64,000 bases of DNA from Prorocentrum cordatum (lineage: Eukaryota > Sar > Dinophyceae > Prorocentrales > Prorocentraceae), in assembly GCA_963575745.1 (NCBI GenBank), contig CAUYUJ010015020.1:285428-349427 (forward strand). Reading direction: 5' to 3'. The notes below the pieces were generated by a model. That model ran no database searches. It saw nothing but the letters and a program-made list of their open reading frames with translations, and was not told the origin of the DNA. Each line of letters opens with the position of its first letter. Positions within the stretch are counted from its first letter, which is position 1. Below are positions 56,555-64,000 of the stretch, in pieces. The position numbers and the translations under genes were made by a program.

Positions 56555-56672
56555 GGTTCGACCGGCGCGGCCATGGGCAGCGCAGCCAGTCCCTGAGGGG
56601 GCGTGGCACGCGCGGCTCGAGAGCCGCCGGTCGGTGCCGGCTCGCGCGAGCTAGGCGGCGTGGATCCACGGC

Positions 56673-57842
56673 ATGCCCGATGACGACAACGACAGGGGTG
56701 GCACGTTCATGGCGACGGTGCCTGGTGCCGAGGGCGCAGAGAGACAGGCGTCTCCTCCGCCCATGCAGTCGGCCGTGTCGGTCACGACAGAACAGCTGAG
56801 GGAGCTCGTGGTGGGAGTGGTGCGAGACACCATGGGCGCCGCGGCGGGGGCCACGGCGAGCGAGGACCCTTGGCAGCGCGGGGCGACCGCATCTTTGAGA
56901 CGCGGAGCGGCCGGGTCGGCCGCAGCAGCAGCAGCAGCAGCAGCGGATCAGCCCCGCAGCACCGACAACGACGACTGGAAGGACAGTGGCTGGAAGGACT
57001 ACAGCCAGAACGACGATGAGTGGAAGAAGAACGGCTGGAAGGACTACGGCCAGAACGACGACGATTGGAAGAAGAACGGCTGGCACGAGCACGGCCAGGA
57101 CAAAGACGAGACCTGGGATGGCTACCGCAAGAAGGGCGAGTGGTCCAACCCTTGGTGGGGTCCGTCGCCGAAAGGCGATTTTACTGACCCTCCGGGTTGG
57201 CCTGGATGGACTCACTACAGAATCTGGAAGAAAGCCATCAGGCGATGGAATGATAATACTGACGTTCAGCTATGGAGGAGATCAGAAAAGTTCCTCCGTC
57301 TATTTGATTGGAATATGCAGATGAAGTTCGAAGATCTTCCAGACACGGTGCTCAATAGCGCCGGATGGCTCGATGCAGCTCTAGGCCGCATGGATCTCAT
57401 GATTGGGGAACGCGAAGGTGACGAGCTGAGACGCTCAGGCAGGAAAGCTCTGTACGAGGGCCTGCGGGAGCCCAAAGAAACTTTGACACAGTATGTCAGT
57501 AGAAGAGAGTCTCAGTTCTTGGAGGCCGAAGGCAATGACATGTGGCTTTCATCAAAACTAAAGGGCCTTATGCTCGAAGAGGGTGCGCAGTTGACTCAGC
57601 AGTCAATGCAGAATCTCAGGACCCTCACAAAGGGGCGTCTTGACTACGACAGTGTCAGTTGGGCTCTGAGACAGATGGATGCTGCTGGGAGTGAGCGCCT
57701 CATGTCCGGCAGGCCCAACGCGGCACTGTTCGGCGCCGAGGACGAAGATCTCGGCGATGATGGGCAGTTTCTCTCCTCTCACTCCTACCCCTCAGGTCGG
57801 TTTGAAGGTGGTGAGGACATCGACGAAGACGAGGAGGAATAA
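56673..57842 (+). CDS. gag: copia Gag (ends at in-frame TAA)
   Basis: 389 codons from ATG 56673. An Ala-rich N-terminal region is followed by three tandem repeats of WKDYxQNDDxWKKNG type (about 56976-57110). The core holds IWKKAIRRWNDNTDVQLWRR, WLDAALGRMD and GREPKETLTQYVSRRE-like helices, as in the capsid region of dinoflagellate copia Gag. An acidic linker ends at TAA 57840-57842. The next codons in the same frame continue without another stop to 63137, so Gag and Pol share one frame. The stop is either read through or a single-base mutation. Confidence 0.85.
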   Translation: MPDDDNDRGGTFMATVPGAEGAERQASPPPMQSAVSVTTEQLRELVVGVVRDTMGAAAGATASEDPWQRGATASLRRGAAGSAAAAAAAAADQPRSTDNDDWKDSGWKDYSQNDDEWKKNGWKDYGQNDDDWKKNGWHEHGQDKDETWDGYRKKGEWSNPWWGPSPKGDFTDPPGWPGWTHYRIWKKAIRRWNDNTDVQLWRRSEKFLRLFDWNMQMKFEDLPDTVLNSAGWLDAALGRMDLMIGEREGDELRRSGRKALYEGLREPKETLTQYVSRRESQFLEAEGNDMWLSSKLKGLMLEEGAQLTQQSMQNLRTLTKGRLDYDSVSWALRQMDAAGSERLMSGRPNAALFGAEDEDLGDDGQFLSSHSYPSGRFEGGEDIDEDEEE

Positions 57843-60800
57843 TACGAGGTTGACGAGCAGGACATCGAGGCCCTGATGGCCGAGCTGGAGGACATGGACT
57901 TGAACGAAGATCAGGTCGACGAGGCTGTTGCCAGCTTCTTCGAGGCCCGGTCTAATAAGCGGACCTGGAAACATAATAAGGATATGAAGCTGGCCGCTCG
58001 AAGAGATCGAGAATGCTTCGGGGCAAAGGCCAGGGGGGCAGGAGCGCCTCCCCCCCCACCCGGACTTCCCGGCGGCCGTCGGGGAGGAGGTGGCCGTGGT
58101 GCACGAGGACGTGGACGAGGCGGGGGCGGCAAAGGGCGCGGGTTCAGACCCAAGCTCTCCATCGAGGCCTTGATGAAGATCACGCGCTGCCGCCTGTGCG
58201 ACGAGAAGGGGCACTGGGGCGGCGAGTGCCCGAACCCGGACAGGAAGAAGGAAGGCCCACAACGCCGGCCTCGTAATGACCGGCGGCAGGGGCTGAGCGC
58301 TTACACGTTCACCGGCTGCACGGTGACCGAGGAGCTGACCGCAGAGATCCTAGACGAGCTCACCGACGCGCGGGAGGAGCTCGACAGTGGCGACTTCCTG
58401 GTGGCAGGCCCCACACAGGGCCTGGTGGATCCCGGCGCAGCCGGGGATCTCGTGGGCCGTGAGGTGCTCAATCGAGAGTCCAAGGCTATGGGGCGCCTCG
58501 GGCTCCGGTACGAGATGATTCCGAAGGAGTGCCAGCGACCTCGAGCAGCTCATGGAGTAGGAGGGTCTGCGACTGTACTGTGCAGTATTCTCTTTCCTCT
58601 GTGCCTCGGTGGCGTGCTAGGGGTGGTTGAGACCACCGTGCTCGAGGATGACGTGCCACGCATCCTGAGCGTGAATTTTCTAGATTTTCTCGGATGCACT
58701 ATAGATCTCCCGCGCAACATCATGAGGTCTGAGACACTCGGGATGGATCTTCCTCTGACCAGACTTGGGTCAGGCCACCGCATGGCCGAAATAGTAAAGA
58801 AACTGGCCGGCCCGGCACACCCTTTGCCGGAGTCGGCGCGCCTGAAGTATCCTTTTCTGAACGATCAGTCGTTTCTGCTGAAGGACGGCTCGCCTCCCGA
58901 GATGCTGCGCTCCGGAGAGTTGCGGGACTACATCGTCATTCTCATCATCCTGAGCACGATCATCTTCAGCATCAGGGTCATGTCCAGGCTCTTCCCCAGG
59001 ATCCAGGTGAACCTAGGTAGCATGGTCAAGAGTGTCTGGGAGATCCCCAAGGTGTCTATCAGGCTCTTCGGGTCTCGAGCTCAGCTGGCGTCCCTAAGAC
59101 AGGCTAGGACCTTAGGATCAGAGAATGAGGCTAAGGTGAAAACGAGGACCTGCGGACCATTCCCGGCACCAGGGGAGGTCGCTCTATTCGTGGATCGGTC
59201 GATTCTTTCCGTAGCCATCGGCTCGAACGAGTGTCGACGTACATTTCCTCGACCTCGTGCCTTCCTTGAGTGCGACCGACGACGTCACCGCAAGAGGGGT
59301 CATGCGACTGACCCTGCTCCTCGTGATCATGGCGACCCGTCTCCTGGCAGCTGCCGCAGGAAAGGGCAAGAAGCCCGGTGCCCAGGAGGCCACAGAGGAG
59401 TTCCTGAGGCAGCAGGCGGCCATCCGCGCACTGGTGGAGGCCAATCCCGAGGCGTTTCAAGATCAACCAGGCGCTGGAGGGGCTCTCCCAGTCCCGATGG
59501 ACACTGGCGGCGACCCGTGGGTCGATCAGGGTCTCCAGGGAGACCGCGGCCACCACGAGGACAGCATCGTGGGGATCACGGCGCCGAACGGGAGTCAGCA
59601 CCAGGCGGAGGAGGCGGCTCCTGGCGGAGGTTCGGGTCTACCGACCGAGGTAGAGGGACAGCCCCCTCTCCCACAGGGAGCACCTCCACAGGCGGGCAAC
59701 GCATTCCTGGAGCCCACGGCGAAGCGCATGACTCGTCCAGCAGGGGCGCCTCCGTCGGGTCAGACACCGGCAACTCCAGGGACGTCCTCGGCCTCGGGTG
59801 GGCCTCGCGGGATCTGGGCCCAGAGCCAGCCTCCGTGGGGACCAGTGCCGGGGGAGCCACCTCCCAAGCCCGACCCTCGGGTGATCCCGCCTGCGGAATG
59901 GGCAGCGAGGCTTTACGCCGGAGGTCAGCAGTTTTCCTCTCCTTCGGCGGCCGCGGCAGCGACAGGGATCCCAGTCAAGCCACCTCCGATCTCATTGGCG
60001 GGGATCCCAGTCAAACCAATACCGACCTGTACGCACCCGATCGAGCACGTGAAGTACTACGGGAACAAGTACGGGTCCGGCTCGAAGTGCAAGCTGTGCG
60101 GCAAGTCCCTGGCGTGGGTCAAGAAAGGCGACCTCCCGGGCGACCCGAGCCAGATGGAGCGGGCTCCCTCGGCAGCCGAAGCGGCGAGGTCAGCCGCAGC
60201 GGCAGCGCAGAGAGCCGTGGACCTGTTGCAGCAGGACGGGGGCTTCACCCAGGGCGTGGCGGCCCTCAACACGGTCAACAGCCTCTCGGCCATGCTGCAG
60301 AGCCTACAGTGGCAGCGTCACAAAATCCCGGAGGGCGTGAGGGCCTTGGGAAACGTCCAGCAGGTGCTGGATCGCATGATAGCGTTTGCCATGGACAGCG
60401 CCAATCACCCAACGGAGATGCAGGAGGGGATGCATCGCATCTTTCAGGAGCTGGCGCGACTACGCGCGATCCTGGAGACGTTCGAGAACTTCGGCGAGAT
60501 GCTGGACGGGATCCAGACGGCGATCGAGGGACTCACGACGAACTTCGCCCAGTTCGAGCAAGGCATGGACCAGATGGTGGGCATGATAGTCCAGATCGGG
60601 ACTGCAGTCTCGGCGCTGGCCACGCACGCCAACCAGCAGATGATCAACCCGGAGCTGCTGCAGATCCAGCAGGCCCAGATGATGGCCATGATGCAGGCCC
60701 AGGCGCAGCAGCAGCAGGTCGACAGCTCCGGCGACGTGGCTCCACAGGAAGGCGAGACAATGGCGCCGACGACGACCGCCTCCGAGGAGTTCTACATCGG

Positions 60801-63137
60801 CGACACGACTACTACGACCACGACGCTAGCCGGCCCGGATGGCTGGCAAATTGTCTGAGCGAGGAGATAGCCCGCTCACGGCCAGGCACGCGTGGACCCG
60901 TGTGCTCACATTCTCTGAAGCTGATTCACAGCTTCTCCAGGTGCTCGTGTCCAGCACCTGAGGAGAGAAAACGGCCCTCTTCCTCTCTCGCTCCTCACTC
61001 GTCCCTCTGCCTCTCCTCCTTCGGTGAACCCACATCAAGTGTCCCTTTCAAGCAGAGCTTTGAGGAGTGTCAGGTTTACTGGCTCGACGGAGATTCGTGC
61101 AACGATGACCACGAGGCCTCCTGGCCGAGGAAGGTCAGAGAAGCTGTCGAGCGGAGTGCGGCTGCGGATGCCGGAGGAAGCAGGATGGACCAGGCGGCAG
61201 CCGGCGGAGGAGAGTTCATGGTCCGTAAGGACAGGGCCCGCACGGCGTTTCTGGAGGTTTTCTCTCCGCCCCGAATCGCTCCCGAGGTGGAAAAGCGGGG
61301 GGCCCCGCTCGGATCGCGCCCCAGCAGGGATCTGATTCTGGGCTGGGATGCGTCACGCCCCAGTCATGTGCGGGATCTCTGGGACCAAATCGAGAAGGAG
61401 GAACCGGAAACCATATGGCTCAGCCCGGAGTGTCGTGTCTTTTCGGCGATAAATCACCTGAGCAAAGCCAAGCGGGATCCCAGTGTGTGGCACCAAGAGG
61501 TGATGAGCGGGCTCCGCGATCTAATCCTTTGTATGGAGATCGCTCGTCACCAGATCGATCGGGGTCGATATTTCGCTTTCGAGCATCCGCTCTACGCGAC
61601 TTCCTGGAACGCTGAGGTAGTTCGGGTGATCCTTTCGATGGCTGGAGTTAGAAAGCTAAGGACCGACATGTGCCAGTTCGGACTCCAGGTGGATGAGCGA
61701 GGGGTTAACAAGAAGCCCACTGGAATTATTACTAATCATCCTCTCCTGGCCAGGGCTCTGGACGGAAAGCTGCGCACTGGGGGACACAAGCATGCCCTAC
61801 TCGAGGGTCAGGCCAGGACGTCCCGAGCGGCCAGGTATCCTCCCCGATTCGTGAAGGCGGTGGCCAATGCGGTGGCCGAGTACTGGAGCGGTACCAGGGG
61901 GAGCATGCGTCCTCGGTGGGGAGACTTCTGCGAGGAGTCATTCCCGGCGGCAGTCTCGGCGGAAGAGGAGCCCGGAAGGGCCGAGGAGGAAGCCGGCGAA
62001 GCCTCCGAGGACAGCGGCGATGAGCAGGAGACCCGGGGACCGACCGGGCCCCAAGGCCTCAAGGAGGCCGAGATCGACCCGTCTGAAGAAGAAAAGAGGC
62101 TGATCTATAAGCTGCACGTGAATATGGGGCATCCCGAGGTCCGACGTTTCTGTCGCGTCTTGCGAGCCGGCGGGGTCAAGAGGCACCTCGTCAGGTGGGC
62201 GCTTAAAGGGTTTCGGTGTGCCGAGTGTCAGGAGCGGCAGAAGTCCAGCAGCCACCGTAGGGTTGCTCTCCCTCGGACCTTCCGATTCAATCACATCATT
62301 GCAGTAGACCTGTTCTATATCGAGTTTCAGGGTCAGACACACCCCGTGCTCAACATCGTGGACCACGGGTCCAATCTGCAAGTGTGTGCCCGCATGCCCC
62401 ACCCTCGTGCCGCTGATGTCTGGAGAGCGTTTAGCGAGTGTTGGCTGCGGCCATTTGGTGCCCCCCATTTTCTGATGTCCGACGGGGGATCCGAATTCGG
62501 AGAGCGGTTCGCGCGGGGTCTGGAACAATGGGGGGTTCGGCACCACGTGTGCGATGCGGACTCACCCTGGCAGAACGGGCGCGTTGAACGCCACGGGGGC
62601 TGGGTCAAGGATCGCATCAAGGCGGAGGTGGAGGCGGGGGCCTCAGTGATCAGTTGTATTGAAGACTTGGATGAGCTCCTCTATGAGCTCGTGTCTCACA
62701 AAAACCGATACTGGCACCGAGGGGGGTTCTCACCCATGCAGCTCGTGTTCGGGGAAAACCCTCGACTTCCTCATGAGCTCCTCTCTGACGACATCGCCAT
62801 TCCAGGATGGCAGGACATGCTGTGCTCACCTTCCGAGCACGACGGTCCCGGGACCGAGTTTGCCAGGGCCCAGAGGGTGCGAGAGGCAGCGCGAAGATTG
62901 GCGATGGAGGCCACCTCTAGAGACAAGGTGAACCGCGCCTCGCACGCCAGGGCCCCTGCCCCCAAGACCTTCAGCCCAGGACAGTGGGTCTACGTGTGGA
63001 GGCATCTCACCCGCACCTCATCCCGAGCGGACGCTCTGGGGGGTGGTGCGGCCCCGGCGTGGTGGTTCTGTGCGAGGGCAGTGCGGTGTGGGTGGCCGTC
63101 CGTGCGCGTCTTTGGAAGTGCTCGGTGGAACAGGTGA
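57843..63137 (+). CDS. pol: copia Pol: zinc knuckle, protease, integrase
   Basis: Same frame as gag; first ATG 57876. The zinc knuckle CRLCDEKGHWGGEC has Cys/His codons at 58188, 58197, 58212, 58227. The protease is LVDPGAAGDLVG (Asp codon 58428), with DPG where most have DTG or DSG, then GVVETTVLEDDVPRILSVNF. From about 59250 to 60860 this frame is Arg/Gly/Pro-rich with no domain, while another frame looks coding. The integrase begins KLHVNMGHP and CAEC (zinc-binding HHCC), then Asp in IIAVDLFYIE (62307), Asp in LMSDGGSEF (62481) and Glu in WQNGRVERHGG (62586), the second and third 35 residues apart. The frame is lost at a G6 run (63038-63043). Confidence 0.85.
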   Translation, partial: YEVDEQDIEALMAELEDMDLNEDQVDEAVASFFEARSNKRTWKHNKDMKLAARRDRECFGAKARGAGAPPPPPGLPGGRRGGGGRGARGRGRGGGGKGRGFRPKLSIEALMKITRCRLCDEKGHWGGECPNPDRKKEGPQRRPRNDRRQGLSAYTFTGCTVTEELTAEILDELTDAREELDSGDFLVAGPTQGLVDPGAAGDLVGREVLNRESKAMGRLGLRYEMIPKECQRPRAAHGVGGSATVLCSILFPLCLGGVLGVVETTVLEDDVPRILSVNFLDFLGCTIDLPRNIMRSETLGMDLPLTRLGSGHRMAEIVKKLAGPAHPLPESARLKYPFLNDQSFLLKDGSPPEMLRSGELRDYIVILIILSTIIFSIRVMSRLFPRIQVNLGSMVKSVWEIPKVSIRLFGSRAQLASLRQARTLGSENEAKVKTRTCGPFPAPGEVALFVDRSILSVAIGSNECRRTFPRPRAFLECDRRRHRKRGHATDPAPRDHGDPSPGSCRRKGQEARCPGGHRGVPEAAGGHPRTGGGQSRGVSRSTRRWRGSPSPDGHWRRPVGRSGSPGRPRPPRGQHRGDHGAERESAPGGGGGSWRRFGSTDRGRGTAPSPTGSTSTGGQRIPGAHGEAHDSSSRGASVGSDTGNSRDVLGLGWASRDLGPEPASVGTSAGGATSQARPSGDPACGMGSEALRRRSAVFLSFGGRGSDRDPSQATSDLIGGDPSQTNTDLYAPDRAREVLREQVRVRLEVQAVRQVPGVGQERRPPGRPEPDGAGSLGSRSGEVSRSGSAESRGPVAAGRGLHPGRGGPQHGQQPLGHAAEPTVAASQNPGGREGLGKRPAGAGSHDSVCHGQRQSPNGDAGGDASHLSGAGATTRDPGDVRELRRDAGRDPDGDRGTHDELRPVRARHGPDGGHDSPDRDCSLGAGHARQPADDQPGAAADPAGPDDGHDAGPGAAAAGRQLRRRGSTGRRDNGADDDRLRGVLHRRHDYYDHDASRPGWLANCLSEEIARSRPGTRGPVCSHSLKLIHSFSRCSCPAPEERKRPSSSLAPHSSLCLSSFGEPTSSVPFKQSFEECQVYWLDGDSCNDDHEASWPRKVREAVERSAAADAGGSRMDQAAAGGGEFMVRKDRARTAFLEVFSPPRIAPEVEKRGAPLGSRPSRDLILGWDASRPSHVRDLWDQIEKEEPETIWLSPECRVFSAINHLSKAKRDPSVWHQEVMSGLRDLILCMEIARHQIDRGRYFAFEHPLYATSWNAEVVRVILSMAGVRKLRTDMCQFGLQVDERGVNKKPTGIITNHPLLARALDGKLRTGGHKHALLEGQARTSRAARYPPRFVKAVANAVAEYWSGTRGSMRPRWGDFCEESFPAAVSAEEEPGRAEEEAGEASEDSGDEQETRGPTGPQGLKEAEIDPSEEEKRLIYKLHVNMGHPEVRRFCRVLRAGGVKRHLVRWALKGFRCAECQERQKSSSHRRVALPRTFRFNHIIAVDLFYIEFQGQTHPVLNIVDHGSNLQVCARMPHPRAADVWRAFSECWLRPFGAPHFLMSDGGSEFGERFARGLEQWGVRHHVCDADSPWQNGRVERHGGWVKDRIKAEVEAGASVISCIEDLDELLYELVSHKNRYWHRGGFSPMQLVFGENPRLPHELLSDDIAIPGWQDMLCSPSEHDGPGTEFARAQRVREAARRLAMEATSRDKVNRASHARAPAPKTFSPGQWVYVWRHLTRTSSRADALGGGAAPAWWFCARAVRCGWPSVRVFGSARWNR
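59302..60858 (+). CDS. 518-codon ORF overlapping pol in the +1 frame
   Basis: Open from 59215, first ATG 59302, stop TGA 60856-60858. It starts MRLTLLLVIMATRLLAAAAG, a hydrophobic stretch. It has a Pro/Gly-rich middle, then CTHPIEHVKYYGNKYGSG and KCKLCGKSL (Cys codons 60028, 60088, 60097), a likely zinc-binding module, and long helices to the end (NFGEMLDGIQTAIEGLTTNF; Met/Gln-rich QQAQMMAMMQAQAQQQQ). Composition is that of a real protein, unlike the pol frame it covers. I recall YGN-YGS-KC--C segments inside copia polyproteins of dinoflagellates, so this may be the true middle of Pol reached by frame changes. It could also be a separate protein. Confidence 0.65.
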   Translation: MRLTLLLVIMATRLLAAAAGKGKKPGAQEATEEFLRQQAAIRALVEANPEAFQDQPGAGGALPVPMDTGGDPWVDQGLQGDRGHHEDSIVGITAPNGSQHQAEEAAPGGGSGLPTEVEGQPPLPQGAPPQAGNAFLEPTAKRMTRPAGAPPSGQTPATPGTSSASGGPRGIWAQSQPPWGPVPGEPPPKPDPRVIPPAEWAARLYAGGQQFSSPSAAAAATGIPVKPPPISLAGIPVKPIPTCTHPIEHVKYYGNKYGSGSKCKLCGKSLAWVKKGDLPGDPSQMERAPSAAEAARSAAAAAQRAVDLLQQDGGFTQGVAALNTVNSLSAMLQSLQWQRHKIPEGVRALGNVQQVLDRMIAFAMDSANHPTEMQEGMHRIFQELARLRAILETFENFGEMLDGIQTAIEGLTTNFAQFEQGMDQMVGMIVQIGTAVSALATHANQQMINPELLQIQQAQMMAMMQAQAQQQQVDSSGDVAPQEGETMAPTTTASEEFYIGDTTTTTTTLAGPDGWQIV

Positions 63138-64000
63138 GGCTGGCGAGCGTCGATGAGGAGTTGGGAGTTCAGCTCTCTCAGAGCCCCCAATGGCAAGAGC
63201 TGTTGCGACAATCTCAGACTCGGCGAGGTGCAGCTGTGGACGTTCAACGGGAGGGCCCACCACCCGACGAGGCGTGGGATGACGCAGTCCGGGTCCAGGA
63301 AGATTCCGCGCCCAGGGTGCCAGGAGTGGGACCAGCTCCTGCCGAGGAGCAAGACGACCCCGGGCCAGGGCCATCTGTGATGGGCCCGAGTCCTGGCTCC
63401 AGGAGCGCCAGGCCAGGCTGGAGACCTCGAGCACCCTCCGAGGCAGGCTCCGTCTCAGTTCAGCCCGGGAGCGAACGGACACGTTTGCCGTCTGTGCCGG
63501 AGGAGGCTCAAAGCACCCCTCCCCGGGCATCACCTGAGATGTCCAGGGAGGTGTCCGGGGAGCCCGAGGAGCACCCGAACGGGGCGAGGGAGGTCTCCCC
63601 GCCCTCCCCTTTCGCTCCTCCTCTTCCTTCTCCTCCTCTTCCCTCTCCCGCTCCCTCCCCCGCTCGTGCTCGTCTCTCCCAACCGAATGATGTCCCCCGT
63701 TGCATTCGGTCACGCGCGGCCGAGGCGAGGGCATCGAGCTCACCCCCCGAGGTCAAGCGTGCCCGCGCCGAGGAGCCCCCGACTCCCGCCTCGAGGCCGG
63801 CAGTCATCACGAGCCACGAGCCTCATGTGCCCGTCGCCGACAGGGTGCGGGAGATCGAGGGCAGGCGGGAGCGGAGCCGCTCGCCGTCAGCCCCGACGGG
63901 CTGGGAGGAAGAGGACAGAGGAAGGACCGAGGATTTCCTCCTCCTCCCCGGTGGTGGTGTCGGTGGTGGTCTCCTGGCCAGGCCAGTCCAGGAGTGCGAG
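63044..64000 (+). CDS. pol: copia Pol continued in the -1 frame, cut by right edge
   Basis: From the G-run the frame starting at 63044 reads WCGPGVVVLCEGSAVWVAVR, then ARLWKCSVEQVRLAS. This is the conserved end of the integrase region in copia (GPGVV---G--VWV-MR--LWK-S-EQVR). It continues without stop through a long Pro/Ser/Glu-rich linker (for example PPEVKRARAEEPPTPASRP) to the window end. The Pol frame ends 90 bases later at 63137, so the shift is needed for full-length Pol. Confidence 0.7.

Larger units (their letters stand above)
56410..64000 (+). mobile_element. Ty1/copia LTR retrotransposon, cut by right edge
   Basis: Order: putative short 5' LTR, initiator-tRNA primer site, gag, CCHC zinc knuckle, aspartic protease, accessory region, integrase, start of the RT-proximal linker. 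Integrase before RT is the copia order. RT, RNase H and 3' LTR would lie past 64000. The coding frame is intact over kilobases except for one in-frame stop and one frame change, so this is the youngest element in the window. Confidence 0.85.

Overview
The window reads as nuclear DNA of a dinoflagellate. The strongest sign is a tandem relict of the dinoflagellate spliced leader at 49791-49827. Very large introns with GC or GA donors, heavy simple-repeat load and the families of retroelement present all agree. The repeat families (CTTGGGG arrays, ATCGGCGAT palindromes, GAT/GAG arrays) remind me of Prorocentrum, but that is an impression from memory.

One gene organises most of the window. Six short exons on the + strand (12887-12996, 14471-14551, 27850-27918, 34533-34601, 47679-47723, 49191-49271) join in frame into the C-terminal armadillo part of PF16/SPAG6, a protein of the ciliary central apparatus. 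About 455 coding bases are spread over 36 kb. The five complete introns are about 1.5, 13.3, 6.6, 13.1 and 1.5 kb. Donors are GA, GT and otherwise GC, and every exon-intron edge reads AG|G. The N-terminal exons must lie left of the window and the last exon(s) lie beyond 49271, probably right of the window.

Layout: 2-955 is a PHB-depolymerase-like esterase, cut by the left edge. 0.96-12.9 kb has no recognisable gene. It holds a ~100-bp tandem family, CTTGGGG arrays with a recurring ~72-nt cassette, palindromic dispersed repeats and a GTC array. Intron 2 holds a decayed tyrosine-recombinase (DIRS-like) retroelement (14.8-19.8 kb) and long GAT/GAG arrays. Intron 3 holds more GAT arrays, an assembly gap (31401-31500) and octamer satellites. 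Intron 4 holds a long decayed LINE (36.9-45.9 kb). Intron 5 is built from dispersed repeats seen elsewhere in the window. After exon 49191-49271 come the spliced-leader relict, an 18-bp and a ~159-bp satellite, more GAT arrays, and from about 56.4 kb a largely intact Ty1/copia element that runs off the right edge (initiator-tRNA primer site, gag, zinc knuckle, protease, integrase).

The only genes here that look functional are PF16, the esterase and possibly the copia element. The rest is intron or intergenic DNA made of repeats and dying retroelements. No tRNA, rRNA or CRISPR was seen.
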